The notes under the pieces were generated by a model. The model had not been told where the DNA came from. It made no database searches and was given only the letters and a program-made list of their open reading frames with translations. A DNA stretch of 64,000 bases from Mariniphaga sp. (GTDB lineage Bacteria > Bacteroidota > Bacteroidia > Bacteroidales > Prolixibacteraceae), in NCBI GenBank assembly GCA_024636975.1, contig JAGXGA010000019.1, positions 248,001 through 312,000 of the forward strand. Reading direction: 5' to 3'. Shown here piece after piece: positions 60,931-64,000 of this stretch. The position numbers and the translations under genes were made by a program. The number at the start of each line of letters is the position of its first letter. The stretch's first letter is position 1.

Positions 60931-63900
60931 GCAAACGTTATGTATTTCCGGAATTATTCAACGCCAGCGGTGCCCTGATTGCGGCAGGTGGACGAACCCG
61001 ATTGGCATTGCGGTGGTTGTTGGATCCCTCTGTTGGGTTTCCCAAGGCGCTATTCCATATTTGGCATTTTAAGGGCTCGGTAGACTACGAAAGAACGGGT
61101 CATCAGTTGCAGAGGACTGAAAATGGGCGGATGATTTCCTGGACAGGTGGAGAATCTGCCGTCTCACTTAAAATGAATGTGACAGTGAACAGCGGGTCGG
61201 CCACTTTTCGTGCTCACAGTGCGGCCCTAGGCGCTGGCCATATTGTTGATGAAAAAATAATTACCGGTCCGGTATCCAGTTTTATCCTGACACTTACCGG
61301 TAATCCGGTCAATAGTATTTCATTTTCTGGTGCAGCAATCATTAACAATATTTCCATCCTCAAAATGAGCAATTTTGTGAATAGTCCGGATTGGGAATTA
61401 GTGGAGATTGCAGGCTTGCCGGTTTCAAGCCCTCTGTTTGATTCCAGTGGCTATTCGCTGGATCCACAGGGACCGGTGGGTGCCTTGACGAGCCCGGTCA
61501 AAGCAGCCATTCGAAGGGTTAAAGAAGGCACCCCGGAAATTGGGTGGCCCAATACAACAGATTTGGGAAATTCCATCCCGACCTTTATTCCTCCTAATCC
61601 CGAAATACTCGTAACCAAGGAAATTCAACCACTGCTAGAGGGAATGAACGAAGTTTTTATCAGTACACCGGAACCTTCCGAACATGCTGAAAAAGTAATT
61701 AATATGGTCTCTAAGGCTCCCAGATCGGTACATGGCACTGATGCCCCTTTAGAATGGCAGGAACGAGTAAAGGAAACCCAGATTCGCCCTGCAGGAAGTA
61801 TTCTATTGGCATCTGGATCGGATCCATATGCAGCATTGGCTTTTGGATTCGGAACAACTCTGGACGTCAAGCAACAATTTAGAATGGCAGCTTCGGCAAC
61901 CAATCCGGGGCGAACAGGTGTTTATATGGTGACAGTAGAACACGAAGCCAGGTTAACATTTGACCTACTGTCGCTGACAATTGAAATTCCTATCGAGGGT
62001 GAACTGGCGGCCGTTTACCTCGGCGCTAATCCTGTATTTCCTCAGACACCATCAGGGGTATCAGCAAAGGCCAAACTTCCCGCTGGTGCCACTACTTCAT
62101 CTCGTCCACATCTCGACCCACCGGGTAGAATTGATGGTCCATGGCTTCAGACTGTGCAGGTAGGATGGAATCTTCCTGTGCCAACGACTGCGGCTGATCC
62201 CAAACCCGGAAGTTATGTGGTGGCAAGAGGTACCCTGGGTAGTAACCTGACGATCAAGAATGAAAAAAGGCTATCCGGCGGCTGGGTAATCATTGCTCCT
62301 GCGATTTCACGGGAAAAATCCCATAATGCAGCAATGAGATACCTGGATAATGGGGTGCCTGAACCTTTTCTGGGTGAAAATGAGGACCTTGTATATAGTG
62401 TGATTAACCAGGACCTATTCGGGAGATGGAGTAACTGGGCCTCTGCCAGCTATAATCTGTTAAAAGTGGGCGCACAGGTGCCTGCCATGTATAAAATTGA
62501 ATTAATTGCGATTGACCTCACAGCTATGTCTGCTTCTGCTGCTGTTGAATTTACCTGGGATTGGTCTCACAGAAGCCTGAATACACTTACGATTCGGTTA
62601 CTCACCCACCTGCCATCAACCGATGCACCGGCCGTACCGGGTTCGGTATTCAGCGTCGGAGGAACTGTAACTTCAGACTTTTCTATTGATTTCAGTACTG
62701 CAACAGTAGATACACCCCCCCTGGGAGTTGAACTTATTACCGAAGAATCACGTGGAAGTCTCCGAACCTATAAAGTAGTGATCCCTGGCATATCTCTGTC
62801 ATTCGAAGCTCACCCCCACCTACGCGTCTCTGCACTTGCCAAGGCCAGAGATCGAATTCCAACAGTAGCAACCGGTCGTGAAAGTGCGTGGTCCAATGTA
62901 ATAAGCACGGATATAAGTAGTCCTATCCCGCCACCAGCTCCTACTGTGCCTGAAGGTATGCAATGGTCATCGGTGCCGGATCCCCGGGGGATCTCAAGAG
63001 TTGAATTACACTGGAATGGATTCGCCCCTATGTATGCCATTTATGAGGCGGATGAAACAGCAATCCGGCGGGAGCTCAACATGGCCTCGGCAAACCTTGA
63101 AATAGCCGCGGCTGACAGACTGATTGCCCTGCGCGCCAGAGATTTTTCAGCCGCGAGGAGAGCATTCCGTCGAATTGCTGACAGACTTACCGAAAACAAA
63201 CATAGGGTGCAATTACCTCGTGGCTCACGAATGATCCATTTCTATGCAATTGCACCTGTCAGCGTGACAGGTCAGGAAGGTGCACTTCCCGGATTGACCA
63301 ATGACTATGTGGCTGTAGCTTCTCCCGGCATAAAAAAACCTGAGCAGCCCACGGTTATAGTACGGGAAAGTGAAGGTGTCATTCAGCTGTACATCAGGGT
63401 GAATGAAACACGGGTTGAAGCAGGGAAAATTGCCATACATCGAATCAGGCGTAAAGCACAGTCTTTATCGTTGGATACGATGGGCCCTCCGATTATCACA
63501 CTGGACGATTCCGTTGCTGTACGTACAGATAATTTTGTTGAATGGATCTTTACCGAGACGGTCAGTGATCGTCCCTGGATCCCAATCTTTTACAGGGTGG
63601 TTGCCTTTGGAAAAACCACAGTAGATCGTGGTATTTTCGGTGGAGAATCTGCCCCGTCGCGATCGGTGGAAGTCGTTCCTCAGTCACCTTCCCTGCCTGA
63701 AATGACTCCTCTTGCACAGGATGTAATTACAGATTTCCCTGACCACATCCTCATAAGTTTTGAAAGTAATGCCCCACTTAGTCAAACATCCCTCGGTTAT
63801 CATGAATTTACGGTCAAGGCCATTCAGCCTGACGGAGAAATGATAACAAAATCACAAGCAGGTCATCAATTGAAACTTTACAGTGAACGACCTGGTCCGG

Positions 63901-64000
63901 AAGATGAAGATTCTGTTTTTCGATTCGACCCGACAACTCCCAGGAATGGAAGAACAATGGCGTGGGTGCCTGTCAACACCACACTTGTCACAGTTGAAGT
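60927..64000 (+). CDS. Giant LRW...GFP / fibronectin-like protein, cassette B (B2), partial at window end
   Basis: At least 1024 codons, open to the last base. Starts at the ATG overlapping the B1 stop, with GGGAGGAATT as a good Shine-Dalgarno 7-16 bases upstream. The N terminus has ALRWLLDPSVGFPKALFHIW, homologous to the start of A1, and YSVINQDLFGRWSNWASAS matches A1's YAVKGIDLFGRTSTWS. Later parts read as fibronectin-like modules (VELHWNGFAPMYAIYEADET; PWIPIFYRVVAFGKTTVDRG). No signal peptide. Translational coupling to B1 suggests the two products are needed in fixed proportion. Confidence 0.85.
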   Translation, partial: MSKRYVFPELFNASGALIAAGGRTRLALRWLLDPSVGFPKALFHIWHFKGSVDYERTGHQLQRTENGRMISWTGGESAVSLKMNVTVNSGSATFRAHSAALGAGHIVDEKIITGPVSSFILTLTGNPVNSISFSGAAIINNISILKMSNFVNSPDWELVEIAGLPVSSPLFDSSGYSLDPQGPVGALTSPVKAAIRRVKEGTPEIGWPNTTDLGNSIPTFIPPNPEILVTKEIQPLLEGMNEVFISTPEPSEHAEKVINMVSKAPRSVHGTDAPLEWQERVKETQIRPAGSILLASGSDPYAALAFGFGTTLDVKQQFRMAASATNPGRTGVYMVTVEHEARLTFDLLSLTIEIPIEGELAAVYLGANPVFPQTPSGVSAKAKLPAGATTSSRPHLDPPGRIDGPWLQTVQVGWNLPVPTTAADPKPGSYVVARGTLGSNLTIKNEKRLSGGWVIIAPAISREKSHNAAMRYLDNGVPEPFLGENEDLVYSVINQDLFGRWSNWASASYNLLKVGAQVPAMYKIELIAIDLTAMSASAAVEFTWDWSHRSLNTLTIRLLTHLPSTDAPAVPGSVFSVGGTVTSDFSIDFSTATVDTPPLGVELITEESRGSLRTYKVVIPGISLSFEAHPHLRVSALAKARDRIPTVATGRESAWSNVISTDISSPIPPPAPTVPEGMQWSSVPDPRGISRVELHWNGFAPMYAIYEADETAIRRELNMASANLEIAAADRLIALRARDFSAARRAFRRIADRLTENKHRVQLPRGSRMIHFYAIAPVSVTGQEGALPGLTNDYVAVASPGIKKPEQPTVIVRESEGVIQLYIRVNETRVEAGKIAIHRIRRKAQSLSLDTMGPPIITLDDSVAVRTDNFVEWIFTETVSDRPWIPIFYRVVAFGKTTVDRGIFGGESAPSRSVEVVPQSPSLPEMTPLAQDVITDFPDHILISFESNAPLSQTSLGYHEFTVKAIQPDGEMITKSQAGHQLKLYSERPGPEDEDSVFRFDPTTPRNGRTMAWVPVNTTLVTVE

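Noticed and set aside
1-64000. CRISPR array or cas genes, rRNA genes, complete tRNA genes
   Set aside because: No regularly spaced repeats of 25-40 bases, no cas-like protein, no rRNA-like stretch and no complete cloverleaf were seen when reading both strands.

Overview
This looks like a chromosomal segment from a Bacteroidota bacterium, probably a marine or sediment Marinilabiliales/Prolixibacteraceae-like organism. The reasons are SusC/SusD remnants, a fructan-type polysaccharide utilisation locus, hybrid two-component sensors ending in AraC domains, DUF1080 and Gfo/Idh/MocA genes, type IX secretion C-terminal tails, TAnnTTTG promoter motifs and weak Shine-Dalgarno sites. Genus and species cannot be settled from the window.

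Layout. 1-4.0 kb: 3' end of a SusD gene, a Gfo/Idh/MocA-like lipoprotein and an aldo/keto reductase. 4.2-7.2 kb: a graveyard of two FISUMP fragments, a decayed GIY-YIG nuclease, a frameshifted lipoprotein and an IS4 transposase remnant around one membrane protein. 7.3-20.7 kb (cassette A): three tightly packed giant genes of 1862, 1041 and 1582 aa. 20.8-25.3 kb: IS3 fragment, metallo-beta-lactamase-fold protein, frameshifted AraC regulator, secreted protein, ORF6N and HsdR remnants. 25.6-33.2 kb: a fructose/fructan locus (MFS porter, PfkB kinase, GH32, fructose-type hybrid sensor) in which one deletion has fused the start of SusC to the end of a second GH32 gene. 33.5-34.4 kb: IstB and ORF6N scraps and tRNA 3'-half scars. 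34.4-42.7 kb: epimerase-like gene, soluble hybrid sensor kinase, DUF2490 protein, and a DUF1080 / Gfo-Idh-MocA / DUF1080 set suited to 3-keto-glycoside metabolism. 42.7-47.7 kb: SusD and T9SS scraps, an Fnr-like regulator next to a perfect Fnr box, a split-Soret-like dihaem protein with a T9SS tail, a ferritin-like protein and a MarR regulator. 47.8-53.3 kb: accessory region with tRNA 3'-end scars, a GIY-YIG gene, a tyrosine recombinase with a small HTH protein, and a dead toxin-antitoxin pair. 53.8-64.0 kb (cassette B): two giant genes of 2389 aa and at least 1024 aa; the second runs off the window.

The most interesting content is the pair of giant-protein cassettes. Each has one member with a shared block (P-L-G-x-T-G, then W-x-P-x-x-D/W, G-x-G, P-G-P, K-A-N-I-L) that I would tentatively place with DUF6603-type proteins, and one member with an N-terminal LRW...GFP motif and a downstream DLFGR-x-S-x-W motif. 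None has a visible signal peptide, and genes in each cassette overlap by ATGA. Two diverged copies with rearranged gene order, one lying beyond a tRNA-associated integrase, suggest a mobile multi-gene system of unknown function.

The second theme is decay and traffic at tRNA ends: at least five or six partial tRNA 3' halves, several followed by their own terminators, are scattered between 34 and 52 kb with integrase, nuclease and broken defence genes. All family calls are from memory of motifs; no search was run.
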